A DNA stretch of 21,200 bases from JBEVEP01 sp040512755 (GCA_040512755.1 JBEVEP010000178.1:1-21200); one strand, 5' to 3'. Shown: positions 13,565 to 21,200, counted from the first letter of the stretch. The notes: generated by a model not told the origin, from the sequence alone. A program made the numbers and translations.

Positions 13565-14851
13565 ATGCTGCATCGAAGTGACGGCACCCAAGGGGATACT
13601 GCGGTCCTCATGGCGGAACTCGGCCGCAGGGCTCGCGCTGCCGCCAAGCATACGGCCATCGCTACAGCTGAACGGAAGCATGCTGCCCTGATTGCCATGG
13701 CTGAAATGCTGCTTCGCCGGCAGGAGGCGATCCTGGAAGCCAATGCGGCTGATCTGATCAATGGCGAGGAGGCCGGACTTTCACCCGCGTTGCTCGACCG
13801 CCTGAAACTGACCCCCTCCCGCATCCGGGACATGGCCGATGGTATCCGTGCGATCGCGGATCTTCGGGATCCGGTCGGCGAAGTTATCGCCGAATGGGAT
13901 CGTCCCAATGGCCTGCATATCGAGCGCGTCCGGACGCCACTGGGCGTTATCGGCGTTATCTATGAAAGCCGTCCGAACGTGACGGCCGACGCTGGGGCGC
14001 TTTGCCTGAAAGCTGGAAACGCCGTGATTCTGCGTGGCGGTTCTGATTCGCTGCATTCGTCGCGCGCCATCCATGCATGCCTCGTCGAGGGTTTGATAGC
14101 CGCGAAAATCCCGGAGGCTGCCATTCAGCTTGTGCCGACTGCAGATCGCACTGCGGTCGGCGAAATGCTGAAAGGGCTCGAAGGAAATCTGGACGTCATC
14201 ATCCCGCGTGGCGGCAGAAGCCTCGTCGATCGTGTGCAGCGCGAGGCGCGCGTGCCCGTTTTCGCGCACCTCGAAGGCATCTGCCACGTCTATATCGACA
14301 AGTCCGCGAAACTCGATATGGCGGTGAGCCTTGCGGTCAACGCCAAGATGCGCCGCACCGGCATTTGCGGTGCGGCCGAGACGCTGCTCTTGGATCGGGC
14401 TGTTGGAGGGACGCATCTCGTGCCCGTCCTTGAGGCACTGGCGCAAGCCGGCTGCGAGATTCGGGGCGATGCCGACGTGCTTGAGGCTTTTCCTGAAGCA
14501 AAGAGCGCGACCGAAGCGGATTGGACGACGGAATATCTCGACGCAATCATATCCGTGAAAATGGTCGATGGCGTTTCCGGTGCAATCGACCACATCGAGG
14601 CGCATTCCTCCCACCACACGGAGGCGATCGTCGCAGAGGATACTGCGGCAGTTGAGAAATTCTTCAACGAGATCGACTCCGCCATCCTGTTGCACAACGC
14701 ATCCACGCAATTCGCGGATGGCGGCGAATTTGGCATGGGAGCGGAAATTGGTATCGCCACGGGAAAGATGCACGCACGCGGTCCTGTTGGCGCGGAGCAG
14801 CTGACCTCATTCAAGTATCGCGTTCGCGGTTCCGGTCAGGTCAGGCCGTGA
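13565..14851 (+). CDS. proA: Gamma-glutamyl phosphate reductase
   Basis: This 428-aa NADPH-dependent enzyme of the aldehyde dehydrogenase superfamily reduces glutamyl 5-phosphate to glutamate 5-semialdehyde, the second proline step. Motifs include GVIGVIYESRPNVTADAGAL, LRGGSD, IPRGGRSL and the catalytic segment RTGICGAAETLL with Cys268. The C-terminus has GAEIGIATGKMHARGPVGAE, then QLTSFKYRVRG, as in other ProA proteins. Length is normal. It starts two bases after proB; GGAG lies within the proB end. The large palindromic repeat at 14890 begins 38 bases after its stop, so the proline unit may end there. Confidence 0.97.
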   Translation: MLHRSDGTQGDTAVLMAELGRRARAAAKHTAIATAERKHAALIAMAEMLLRRQEAILEANAADLINGEEAGLSPALLDRLKLTPSRIRDMADGIRAIADLRDPVGEVIAEWDRPNGLHIERVRTPLGVIGVIYESRPNVTADAGALCLKAGNAVILRGGSDSLHSSRAIHACLVEGLIAAKIPEAAIQLVPTADRTAVGEMLKGLEGNLDVIIPRGGRSLVDRVQREARVPVFAHLEGICHVYIDKSAKLDMAVSLAVNAKMRRTGICGAAETLLLDRAVGGTHLVPVLEALAQAGCEIRGDADVLEAFPEAKSATEADWTTEYLDAIISVKMVDGVSGAIDHIEAHSSHHTEAIVAEDTAAVEKFFNEIDSAILLHNASTQFADGGEFGMGAEIGIATGKMHARGPVGAEQLTSFKYRVRGSGQVRP

Positions 14852-14889
14852 GAGTTTCGGCAAGTCTAGAGTGACAGTCGCGCGCTGGT

Positions 14890-15049
14890 ACACCCCCCTC
14901 TGTCCTGCCGGACATCTCCCCCTCAAGGGGGGAGATCAGCTCGTTGCGCGACTTTCGCCAATCTCCAACGCGGCAGGAGCGTGCCGAGCGTTGAAACTGC
15001 CAATCTCCCCCCTTGAGGGGGAGATGGCCGGCAGGCCAGAGGGGGGTGC
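14890..15049. repeat. Large palindromic intergenic repeat (RIME-like) between proA and nadD
   Basis: Two 47-base arms (14890-14936 and 15003-15049) are inverted copies matching at 44 of 47 positions. Each arm contains its own palindrome, ATCTCCCC-N7-GGGGAGAT. The 66-base spacer holds a third hairpin, CAACGC-GGCA ... TGCC-GA-GCGTTG (14966-14993). The whole can fold into a long stem with a side hairpin. This design, with CCCTCTG-CCTGCCGG-CATCTCCCC, recalls intergenic mosaic elements (RIME) repeated in many rhizobial genomes. It encodes nothing, has no clear target duplication, and sits between stop and start codons. It may act as terminator or mRNA stabiliser. Confidence 0.85.
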
Positions 15050-15056
15050 CTGACAC

Positions 15057-15692
15057 GTGCCTGCAGAGAAGCAACCGGTTGGACAACACTACCTTCGGAT
15101 GCCGCACGTTGAGAGAGGCATGGCCGTCGGCCTGTTCGGCGGGTCGTTCAATCCACCCCACGCCGGGCATGCCCTCGTCGCCGAGATCGCGCTGCGCCGC
15201 CTCGCGTTGAACCAGCTGTGGTGGATCGTCACTCCTGGCAATCCGCTAAAGGCCAAAGGAGAACTGGCGCCGCTCGCCGAACGTGTCCGGCTGTCAGAGC
15301 AGTTCGCCGGTGATCCCCGCATCAAGGTCACGGCTTTCGAAGCCCACCACCATGTGCGCTACACCGCCGACACTTTGGCCTTGGTCAAAGCGCGCAATCC
15401 TGGCGTCGATTTTGTCTGGATCATGGGTGCTGATAACCTCCGCGACTTCCATCGCTGGCAACGCTGGCGCCAGATTGCGACGACCTTTCCGATCGCCGTC
15501 ATCGACCGGCCGGGATCGACACATTCCTTTCTGTCTTCGGTGGTCGCAAAGACGTTCGACTATGCGCGCGTCGACGAAGACGATGCGCCGCGGCTTGCGC
15601 GCATGCGGGCTCCCGCATGGACGTTCATTCACGGGCCGCGATCCTCGCTGTCGTCTACGGCGCTTCGGCTCGCTGCGTCCAGACGTCATTGA
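15057..15692 (+). CDS. nadD: Nicotinate-nucleotide adenylyltransferase
   Basis: The enzyme joins nicotinate mononucleotide and ATP to deamido-NAD in NAD synthesis. Nucleotidyltransferase motifs are GLFGGSFNPPHAGHALVAEI near the N-terminus, WWIVTPGNPLK, IMGADNLRDFHRW and the C-terminal PRSSLSSTALR (the ISST-like signature). The start is uncertain. The frame is open from a GTG at 15057 (211 aa), just past the repeat element. In rhizobia I recall the run YLRMPHVE.GM being conserved, which favours that start or the ATG at 15099. The ATG at 15120 has the best ribosome binding site (GAGAGAGG) but leaves only MAVGLFGG before the motif. rsfS and rlmH follow after the MFS gene, which interrupts the usual nadD-rsfS pair. 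Confidence 0.94.
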   Translation: MPAEKQPVGQHYLRMPHVERGMAVGLFGGSFNPPHAGHALVAEIALRRLALNQLWWIVTPGNPLKAKGELAPLAERVRLSEQFAGDPRIKVTAFEAHHHVRYTADTLALVKARNPGVDFVWIMGADNLRDFHRWQRWRQIATTFPIAVIDRPGSTHSFLSSVVAKTFDYARVDEDDAPRLARMRAPAWTFIHGPRSSLSSTALRLAASRRH

Positions 15693-15787
15693 TCCAACTG
15701 CGCTTGATCGCCGGGCCAGGCACGGCGCAAGCAAAACATGTCGCTTTTGCAGCTTCGTAGCGCTGGGCCGGCGGGCAGTCTGTCGAG

Positions 15788-17089
15788 ATGGAAGCGACGC
15801 TGAAAGCAATCGGCCAGGAAGAAAGAGACCGCGGCGAAGCGCCGCCGCCCATGATTGCAATCGCCAGCGTTATCCTTTCGATGGCGCTGGTCGCCGTCGG
15901 AAACGGGCTGATGTTCGCCTATATTCCGGTGCGCCTCGGTGCGGAGGGCTTCGCGCCCGCCTGGGCCGGCACGATTGTCACCGGACTGTCAGCCGGCGGC
16001 CTTGCAGGATGCATTCTCATCGGTCCGCTGGTTAAGCGCGTTGGCCACGCAAGGGCCTTCATGGTGCTTTCAGCCCTCATCGCATTGTCCAATTCCGCTG
16101 TCGGCGCGGGAGTATACCCGGTCCTCTGGGTCGCTGCGAGAGCGCTTTATGGACTGGCCATATGCGGTCTGTTTGTCGTCGCCCAAAGCTGGCTGAATGA
16201 CGCGGTGGGCAATGCAATCCGCGGCCGGGTCATGGCCGTCTTCTATGTGGCGTATATAGCCGGTCTCGGCGCTGGCTATTACCTGCTGGCTTTTGTCGAT
16301 ATCGCAAGTGCCGAGGCCCCGCTCATCGGGATAGCCTTTACCGCGCTTTCAATTCTGCCCGTGGGATTGACGCGGCTGCGTCAGCCGCCCGCTCCGCAGG
16401 CGGCGTCGCTGGCGCTTCGTCATGCCTGGCGTATTTCTCCGGTCGGCGTGGCTGGCATGCTCGCCGTCGGCGGCCTGTCGATGGCGATCACAGGGTTCGC
16501 GCCGATCCATGCGACCGCCAAGGGATATAGTCAGCACGACGTTGCGCTGCTGCTTTCGGCTATGCCACTCGGTACGCTCCTCCTGCAAATTCCCTTCGGA
16601 TGGATCTCCGATCGCACCGATCGCCGCTACACGCTGATTGCCGCCTCCGTGCTGGTTGTCATCGCCGGATTGTTTGCTGTGCACTTCGACGGCAGCACGC
16701 TCGCCGTCCTTATCATCATTTACATCGTTTGGGACGGCGCAGCCGAATCCATCTACTCCCTGGCCAGTGCGCACGCGAACGACCGCGCGGGAAAACAGGA
16801 CCTTGTTACCTTATCGAGTTCGATGCTTTTTGCCTGGTCGCTGTCCGGGTTCGTCGTTCCAGGAGTCGTAACACTATTGATGGCCGTCTACGGCACCCAG
16901 GCCTTCATGTTCGTTTCCATAGTGATCGCGGCACTTTACGCAGCCTTTGTCGTATGGCGCACGGTCAAGGCGAAACCGGTGCCCAATGACGAAACAGGCA
17001 GCTTCTCGCCTATGACTGCGCAAGCACCGCTCGCGGTGGACCTTGCCTTCGCGCAGGACGGCGATTCGCATATCGATCGTCGTTCTTGA
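15788..17089 (+). CDS. MFS transporter (YcaD-like)
   Basis: This 433-aa integral membrane protein has about 12 hydrophobic helices, from MIAIASVILSMALVAVGNGL to FVSIVIAALYAAFVVWRTVK. The cytoplasmic loop between helices 2 and 3 has GPLVKRVGHARAFMVLSALI. The second half repeats the pattern as GWISDRTDRRYTLIAASVLV, the classic MFS loop sequence. The pattern resembles E. coli YcaD-type transporters of unknown substrate. The N-terminal 20 residues are charged and cytoplasmic, and the C-terminal 40 or so residues form a soluble tail. It sits between nadD (95 bases upstream) and rsfS (149 bases downstream). In many rhizobia nadD and rsfS are adjacent, so this may be a lineage insertion into the cluster. 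Confidence 0.88.
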   Translation: MEATLKAIGQEERDRGEAPPPMIAIASVILSMALVAVGNGLMFAYIPVRLGAEGFAPAWAGTIVTGLSAGGLAGCILIGPLVKRVGHARAFMVLSALIALSNSAVGAGVYPVLWVAARALYGLAICGLFVVAQSWLNDAVGNAIRGRVMAVFYVAYIAGLGAGYYLLAFVDIASAEAPLIGIAFTALSILPVGLTRLRQPPAPQAASLALRHAWRISPVGVAGMLAVGGLSMAITGFAPIHATAKGYSQHDVALLLSAMPLGTLLLQIPFGWISDRTDRRYTLIAASVLVVIAGLFAVHFDGSTLAVLIIIYIVWDGAAESIYSLASAHANDRAGKQDLVTLSSSMLFAWSLSGFVVPGVVTLLMAVYGTQAFMFVSIVIAALYAAFVVWRTVKAKPVPNDETGSFSPMTAQAPLAVDLAFAQDGDSHIDRRS

Positions 17090-17238
17090 GATTGACCAAT
17101 GTCACTCTTTTAGATGTCTTGAAAGTGTTACCCAACTCTGCCTATTTATTCTGTGTCACCTGATTTGCGGGTGATTTGGTTGTTCCTGTTTCGAAAGGAA
17201 AGACGCTGCGAACAGCAATTGAGAGGAAGGCATCAGTT

Positions 17239-17616
17239 ATGCCTTCGCCGGCCGGGATAAGCCGACACGAGGAAGCGTCCCGAGCCATCAAGACAGTCCT
17301 TGCCAGTCTGGAAGACTCCAAGGCGGAAAATATCGTCCCCATCGACATCCAGGGAAAATCGACACTCGGCGACTACATGGTGGTCGCTTCGGGCCGATCA
17401 CACCGCCATGTCTCGGCCGTTGCCGACAATCTCATCAAGGCGCTGAAGGATGCTGGCTTCGGTCAGGCCCGCGTCGAGGGGTTGGCCAGCGCTGACTGGG
17501 TGTTGGTCGATGCAGGCGACATCATCGTCCATGTCTTCCGTCCGGAAGTTCGGGAATTCTACAACATCGAGAAGATGTGGCAGGCCCCCGACCTCGAGGA
17601 AGAGACGGTTCACTGA
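17239..17616 (+). CDS. rsfS: Ribosome silencing factor RsfS (Iojap family)
   Basis: This 125-aa protein binds L14 of the 50S subunit and blocks joining with 30S when nutrients are short. Family features are KAENIVPIDIQGKSTLGDYM, VVASGRSHRHVSAVADNL, then VEGLASADWVLVDAGDIIVH and VFRPEVREFYNIEKMW. Length is normal. I chose the ATG at 17239 because GAGAGGAAGG lies about eight bases upstream; the in-frame TTG at 17176 adds an unrelated N-terminus. It is 17 bases from rlmH, a standard pairing, and the two should be co-transcribed. Confidence 0.96.
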   Translation: MPSPAGISRHEEASRAIKTVLASLEDSKAENIVPIDIQGKSTLGDYMVVASGRSHRHVSAVADNLIKALKDAGFGQARVEGLASADWVLVDAGDIIVHVFRPEVREFYNIEKMWQAPDLEEETVH

Positions 17617-17633
17617 ACCGACGCTGACAGAGG

Positions 17634-18116
17634 ATGAAGATTGCGGTCTATGCCGTGGGCCGGATGAAGGCCGGCCCCGAAAAGGAATTGGCGGATCGCT
17701 ACTTCGACCGCTTTGCAAGAAGCGGGACGGCTATCGGCCTCGAATTCAGTGGCGTTAGTGAGTTTCCGGAAAGCCGCGCCCAGGGCGCGGCGGAACGCCG
17801 CCGCGAGGAAGCCCAGAAACTCCAGGCACATATTCCTACCGGGTCGGCACTTGTTCTCCTCGACGAGCGGGGCAAGAATCTGTCTTCCGAAAATTTTGCC
17901 GAGCGCATCGCCTCCTTTCGTGATGGCGGTCAGCGCAGTCTCGCTTTCGCCGTTGGCGGACCCGACGGTCATGACGGACCTCTGCGCGATGCGGCCACGC
18001 TGCTGCTGTCTTTTGGTTCGCTCACCTGGCCGCACCAACTGGTTCGCATCATGCTGGCTGAGCAGCTCTACCGGGCTGGGACCATTTTGTCTGGCCATCC
18101 CTACCATCGAGCCTGA
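17634..18116 (+). CDS. rlmH: 23S rRNA pseudouridine-1915 N3-methyltransferase
   Basis: This 160-aa SPOUT-fold enzyme methylates pseudouridine 1915 in helix 69 of 23S rRNA, using S-adenosylmethionine. Visible features are LVLLDERGKNLSSENFAERI, the cofactor-binding knot FAVGGPDGHDG, and the C-terminal signature LTWPHQLVRIMLAEQLYRA ending in HPYHRA. The length and the last residues are exactly as expected. ACAGAGG lies just before the ATG. It follows rsfS by 17 bases and precedes the murein hydrolase activator by 110 bases. Confidence 0.97.
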   Translation: MKIAVYAVGRMKAGPEKELADRYFDRFARSGTAIGLEFSGVSEFPESRAQGAAERRREEAQKLQAHIPTGSALVLLDERGKNLSSENFAERIASFRDGGQRSLAFAVGGPDGHDGPLRDAATLLLSFGSLTWPHQLVRIMLAEQLYRAGTILSGHPYHRA

Positions 18117-18226
18117 AAAGATGTTCACGGAATGCCTTTTGGATTAAAGGGAGCCTACGTTTCTTTGGAGGGGCATCGGTTCAAAGTGCTTGTGACCTCC
18201 TTCCCAGAATCATTCGTCCAAAAACG

Positions 18227-19567
18227 ATGAGCTCAATGGCGGTAAAACGTCGATCAAAGTCCAATCTTGTGCGGCTCGGCGCCTTGGCGCTCGCTGTGAT
18301 GGGACTCTACGCGCCCCTTACCAGAGCAGAAGACTCTGCGGAAATCGAAGCGCGGCAAACGGCAAGCCGAAACGAGTATGAGGGCGTCCTGCGCGATATG
18401 AGCCTGTCTTCCGAGCGGCTCGAGAAACTCGCGGCTGAGATCGCCAGTGTGAAGAAGGATCATGCAACAATAACGGCGGCACTTATCCAGGCGGCCAAGA
18501 CTGAGAAGAAGCTAGGTCAGGACATCGAGGCCATAAGCGACCGGCTCGCGGATCTGAAGACGCAGCAAGAAAGCATCCGCGGGTCGCTCAACGCGCGGCG
18601 CGGCGTTCTTGCCGAAGTATTGGGCGCGCTGCAGCGCATGGGGCTCAATCCGCAGCCTGCGCTTCTGATCAAGCCGGAGGATGCTCTCTCTTCCGTGCGC
18701 AGCGCCATTCTGTTGGGGGCTGTGGTACCCGAGCTCAGGGCCGAGACCGAGAACCTGCTCGCCGATCTCAACGAACTCAACCGCGTGACGGCTTCCATTG
18801 AGGCGGAGCGACAGCGCCTTGCGGCCACCGTCGCGGAGCAACTCAGTGAAAAGCGGAGGCTGGGTCTGCTCCTTGCAGAAAAAAGCAGGCTGCAAGGCGA
18901 ATCCGAAGCCGCGCTTGTCAGCGAGAAAGAGCGATCGGCCGAGCTTGCAGCCAAGGCCGGCAGCCTGAAGGATCTCATCGCATCTCTCGAGAAAGACATT
19001 GTCGGGGCGCGTTCTGCTGAGGAAAAGGCGCGCCGCGAGGAAGAGGAACGCGCCAAGCGGGAAGCAGCTTTGGCTGCGATGCCGGTGCCGGAAGGTAATC
19101 GACTGGTCGAGACACCTCCGTTTTCGCGAATGCAAGGTCAGGTAATACTGCCGGTGGCCGGTCGGGTCACCCGCCGCTTTGGTCAAGATGACAGTAACGG
19201 CGGTGTGATGCTTGGCGACATGGTTGCGACACAATCAGAAGCCATCGTTACTGCGCCTGCCGACGGAAGTGTACTCTATGCGGGGCCGTTCAGGTCTTAC
19301 GGGCAACTCTTGATCCTGAATGCTGGCGACGGCTATCATGTCGTGTTGGCAGGAATGGGTCGAATCAGTGTGACGACCGGGCAGTCTGTCTTGGCAGGTG
19401 AGCCGGTCGGCGCGATGGGGGAAGCCAGGGTGGCAGGCACCTCCGCGATTGGGATTGGAAATGCCGGGCCGGAACTCTATGTTGAGTTTCGAAAAGACGG
19501 TAAGCCCGTCGATCCCACTCCATGGTGGGCGGCGCGTTTTTCTGGAAGGACTGGAAATGGTACGTAA
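18227..19567 (+). CDS. EnvC-like murein hydrolase activator (coiled coil plus degenerate LytM domain)
   Basis: This 446-aa secreted protein has an N-terminal signal peptide (about residues 1-35, LGALALAVMGLYAPLTRAED). Long coiled coils follow (about 40-285, rich in EKKLGQDIEAISDRLADLKT-type heptads), then a C-terminal M23/LytM domain (about 300-440, from VILPVAGRVTRRFGQDD to PELYVEFRKDGKPVDPTPWW). The zinc-binding histidines of active LytM peptidases are missing: MLGDMV stands for HxGxD, VVLAGMG for YAHL and LYVEF for LHFE. As in EnvC, it should activate an amidase for septal peptidoglycan splitting rather than cut murein itself. Its stop overlaps the ctpA start by 11 bases, so the two are coupled; this pair is conserved in rhizobia. 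Confidence 0.92.
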   Translation: MSSMAVKRRSKSNLVRLGALALAVMGLYAPLTRAEDSAEIEARQTASRNEYEGVLRDMSLSSERLEKLAAEIASVKKDHATITAALIQAAKTEKKLGQDIEAISDRLADLKTQQESIRGSLNARRGVLAEVLGALQRMGLNPQPALLIKPEDALSSVRSAILLGAVVPELRAETENLLADLNELNRVTASIEAERQRLAATVAEQLSEKRRLGLLLAEKSRLQGESEAALVSEKERSAELAAKAGSLKDLIASLEKDIVGARSAEEKARREEEERAKREAALAAMPVPEGNRLVETPPFSRMQGQVILPVAGRVTRRFGQDDSNGGVMLGDMVATQSEAIVTAPADGSVLYAGPFRSYGQLLILNAGDGYHVVLAGMGRISVTTGQSVLAGEPVGAMGEARVAGTSAIGIGNAGPELYVEFRKDGKPVDPTPWWAARFSGRTGNGT

Positions 19568-20885
19568 AGTGTCGCTTCTGTTTGCTGGTGCGCTGATGGG
19601 CGCATCCGCGATGAGCTTGGTCTATGGCGCGCCGAGTTCAACGGCAAACGCGGCAGGATCAGAAACATATCGTCAGCTGGCGATCTTCGGTGACATCTTC
19701 GAGCGCGTGCGTGGCCAGTATGTAACGCCGCCCGACGAAAAGGCGCTGGTGGAAAGCGCCATCAACGGCATGCTGACGTCTCTCGATCCGCATTCCTCCT
19801 ATCTGGATCCGGAAGCGGCGAAGGATATGCGTGTCCAGACCAAGGGCGAGTTTGGCGGCCTGGGCATCGAAGTGACGATGGAGAACGAGCTGGTCAAGGT
19901 CATCACCCCGATCGATGACACGCCGGCGGCCCGCGCGGGTGTCCGTGCCGGCGATTTCATCTCCGAGATCGATGGCGAGGAAGTGCGCGGACTGACGCTC
20001 AATGACGCTGTCGAAAAAATGCGCGGTCTGGTGAATACCCCGATCGAACTGACGATCTTGCGTGAGGGTGCCGACAAGCCGATCAAGCTCACGATCGTGC
20101 GCGATATCATCAAGGTGAAGGCGGTGAAGTACCGGGTCGAGAACGATGTCGGCTACATGAAGATCACCTCTTTCACCGAGAAGACTTTCGATGATCTCGA
20201 GGCGGCGATCGACGACATCAAGTCCAAGGTGCCGAACGACAAGCTGAAGGGCTACGTGCTGGACCTCCGGCTCAATCCTGGCGGTCTGCTGGATCAGGCG
20301 GTTAGCGTTTCGGATAGCTTCCTTGACCGCGGCGAGATCGTCTCGACCCGCGGGCGCGACCCGAAGGATATCTCGCGCTTCGATTCACGTCCCGGCGACT
20401 TGATCGACGGCAAACCACTGATCGTCCTGGTCAATGGGGGCTCGGCGAGCGCCTCCGAGATTGTCGCGGGTGCGCTGCAGGACCATCGACGGGCGACCGT
20501 TGTTGGTACGCAGTCATTTGGCAAGGGCTCTGTGCAGACGATCATTCCCCTGGCGGAGAATGGCGCATTGCGGCTTACCACGGCGCTCTATTACACGCCT
20601 GCGGGCAAGTCGATCCAGGGCAAGGGCATCACACCTGACATCAAGGTGGAGCAGCCGCTGCCGGAGGACTTGCAGGGCCGTGATGTAACGCGTGGCGAGT
20701 CCGACCTGAAGGGTCACATCAAGGGCGCGGAAGAGGGCGATCAAGGCTCCGGTTCGGCTGCTTACGTCCCGCCGGAACCCAAGGACGACATTCAGTTGAA
20801 CTATGCGTTGGACCTGTTGCGCGGCGTAAAGACCGATCCGGCCTTCCCGCCGAATCCGCAGAAGGCCGTGTTGAACCAGCAGTAA
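19557..20885 (+). CDS. ctpA: C-terminal processing peptidase, S41 family
   Basis: This 442-aa periplasmic serine protease has a signal peptide (about residues 1-32, VSLLFAGALMGASAMSLVYG). A PDZ domain (about 96-180, EFGGLGIEVTMENELVKVIT; TPAARAGVRAGDFISEIDGE) and the S41 catalytic domain follow. The catalytic Ser298 lies in GGSASASEIVAGAL, Lys323 in SFGKGSVQ and Gln327 beside it; the Ser-Lys spacing of 25 equals that of Prc and CtpB. LDLRLNPGGLLDQAV is also conserved. It trims or degrades cell-envelope proteins from the C-terminus. The ATG at 19557 has GGAAGGA seven bases upstream and overlaps the preceding gene by 11 bases. A longer in-frame start at 19398 would lie in the previous gene and was rejected. 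Confidence 0.96.
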   Translation: MVRKVSLLFAGALMGASAMSLVYGAPSSTANAAGSETYRQLAIFGDIFERVRGQYVTPPDEKALVESAINGMLTSLDPHSSYLDPEAAKDMRVQTKGEFGGLGIEVTMENELVKVITPIDDTPAARAGVRAGDFISEIDGEEVRGLTLNDAVEKMRGLVNTPIELTILREGADKPIKLTIVRDIIKVKAVKYRVENDVGYMKITSFTEKTFDDLEAAIDDIKSKVPNDKLKGYVLDLRLNPGGLLDQAVSVSDSFLDRGEIVSTRGRDPKDISRFDSRPGDLIDGKPLIVLVNGGSASASEIVAGALQDHRRATVVGTQSFGKGSVQTIIPLAENGALRLTTALYYTPAGKSIQGKGITPDIKVEQPLPEDLQGRDVTRGESDLKGHIKGAEEGDQGSGSAAYVPPEPKDDIQLNYALDLLRGVKTDPAFPPNPQKAVLNQQ

Positions 20886-20894
20886 GCGTTTTCG

Positions 20895-20919
20895 CGGCCG
20901 GGCAAACGGGGGCCGGCCG
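20895..20919 (+). terminator. Hairpin after ctpA, possible terminator
   Basis: CGGCCGG / CCGGCCG arms enclose an 11-base loop, 10 bases after the ctpA stop. Only TT follows, so termination may be weak or rho-dependent. Confidence 0.4.
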
Positions 20920-20933
20920 TTGCGTAGGCAGTT

Positions 20934-21081
20934 TAGGGTCTGTTGGGATTCAGGTCAGGCCGCGCCGAAAATGGTGGATTTCGAGACCCGGAACGGAGCG
21001 TACCTTGATGTACGTGAGACCCGGCGAGCGCAGAAAACCGCCATTTGCAGGCCGGCATCACCGGAGTCCAAACAGACCCTA
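20934..21081. repeat. MITE-like imperfect inverted-repeat element downstream of ctpA
   Basis: The ends are inverted copies: TAGGGTCTGTTGGGATTC at 20934 and, at the other end, GAGTCCAAACAGACCCTA (16 of 18 matched). Inside, GAAAATGGTGGATTTC near 20967 pairs with GAAAACCGCCATTTGC near 21033, and the centre has CGTAC-CTTGAT-GTACG (20998-21013). A direct GAGACCCGG also occurs on each side of the centre. There is no ORF. The design fits a short non-autonomous element or a structured intergenic repeat. I recall similar repeats in Mesorhizobium-type genomes but cannot verify copy number here. Confidence 0.65.
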
Positions 21082-21113
21082 GCCGCCGGAATCGGGTCCG
21101 ATTCCGGCGGCTA
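21080..21113. repeat. Perfect 16-bp inverted repeat with 2-base spacer
   Basis: TAGCCGCCGGAATCGG and CCGATTCCGGCGGCTA are separated by GT, forming a very stable GC-rich hairpin. It touches the MITE-like element and ends 32 bases before the next likely gene. No T-run lies on either side. It could be a bidirectional or rho-assisted terminator or a protein-binding site. Confidence 0.7.
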
Positions 21114-21145
21114 ATGCCAGAGCCGCCCGCCATTCGGGGGAATGC

Positions 21146-21200
21146 TTGCCGCCACCTTTCAAGGAAATCGACCGCCCGCTCGGCCAGGCCAAGTCGCGGG
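21146..21200 (+). CDS. Start of probable divergent polysaccharide deacetylase (YibQ-like), cut by window edge
   Basis: A TTG at 21146, preceded by GGGGGAA, opens a frame reading MPPPFKEIDRPLGQAKSR to the window end. The D-(x)-PLGQ run near the N-terminus is what I recall from divergent polysaccharide deacetylase proteins, which follow ctpA in many Rhizobiales. Only 18 codons are visible, so this rests on one short motif plus gene order. An ATG at 21142 is in another frame. An alternative is a convergent minus-strand gene ending at 21079-21081 (KHSPEWRAALALAAGIGS), whose stop would fall inside the palindrome. Confidence 0.4.
   Translation, partial: MPPPFKEIDRPLGQAKSR

Noticed and set aside
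13781..14773. 330-codon minus-strand ORF inside proA
   Set aside because: Shadow frame of proA, which has all expected motifs and the catalytic cysteine.
15283..16035. 250-codon plus-strand ORF across nadD and the MFS gene start
   Set aside because: Arginine/serine-rich out-of-frame reading that overlaps two well-supported genes.
20933..21133. Minus-strand 66-codon ORF in the ctpA downstream region
   Set aside because: It reads through both repeat elements and has no protein character; the palindromes explain the sequence better.
1..21200. CRISPR arrays, phage structural genes or a defence system
   Set aside because: No regularly spaced repeats, and no nuclease/helicase or phage gene cluster, were seen on either strand.

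Overview
The window looks like a chromosomal segment of an alphaproteobacterium of the order Rhizobiales, most likely Mesorhizobium or a close relative. The grounds are the high GC content, the gene order tRNA-Ser / rplU / rpmA / GNAT / obgE / proB / proA / nadD / rsfS / rlmH / envC-like / ctpA (a core arrangement in rhizobia and Brucella), a BA14K-like small protein, and a large palindromic intergenic repeat of the kind scattered through rhizobial genomes. The genus is inferred from recognition only; no search was run.

Left part (about 1-5750) is a sparse, eroded accessory region. It holds the frameshifted remains of a serine recombinase at the left edge, several small ORFs with good ribosome binding sites but no known function (416-688, 2886-3068, 3281-3496, 4469-4702), an AraC-family regulator (1695-2741), a BA14K-like membrane-anchored protein (4050-4412), a 5'-truncated Gly/Asn-rich coding tail with its own terminator (1315-1606), and stretches with no convincing gene.

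Middle part (5847-8315) is a minus-strand polar amino acid ABC uptake operon: a periplasmic binding protein and two permeases. A decayed or very short leading ORF and a strong sigma70-type promoter, overlapped by an AT-rich inverted repeat, lie upstream. No ATPase gene is present in the window.

A minus-strand tRNA-Ser(CGA) with encoded CCA (8560-8649) marks the border. Its promoter and the putative rplU promoter lie back to back. From there to the right end the DNA is dense housekeeping sequence. It covers ribosomal proteins L21 and L27, an acetyltransferase, a minus-strand endonuclease/exonuclease/phosphatase-family protein, and the ribosome-assembly GTPase Obg. The first two enzymes of proline synthesis (proB-proA), NAD synthesis (nadD) and an MFS transporter follow. 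Then come ribosome silencing factor RsfS, the 23S rRNA methyltransferase RlmH, a LytM-type murein hydrolase activator and the C-terminal protease CtpA. The last bases probably begin a divergent polysaccharide deacetylase (YibQ-like) gene, the usual neighbour of ctpA in this group.

Two intergenic repeat elements (14890-15049 and 20934-21081) are the most structured non-coding sequences. I found no convincing new multi-gene system. The most useful leads are the ATPase-less transporter operon with its operator-like promoter, the two palindromic elements, and the small unknown ORFs in the eroded region.
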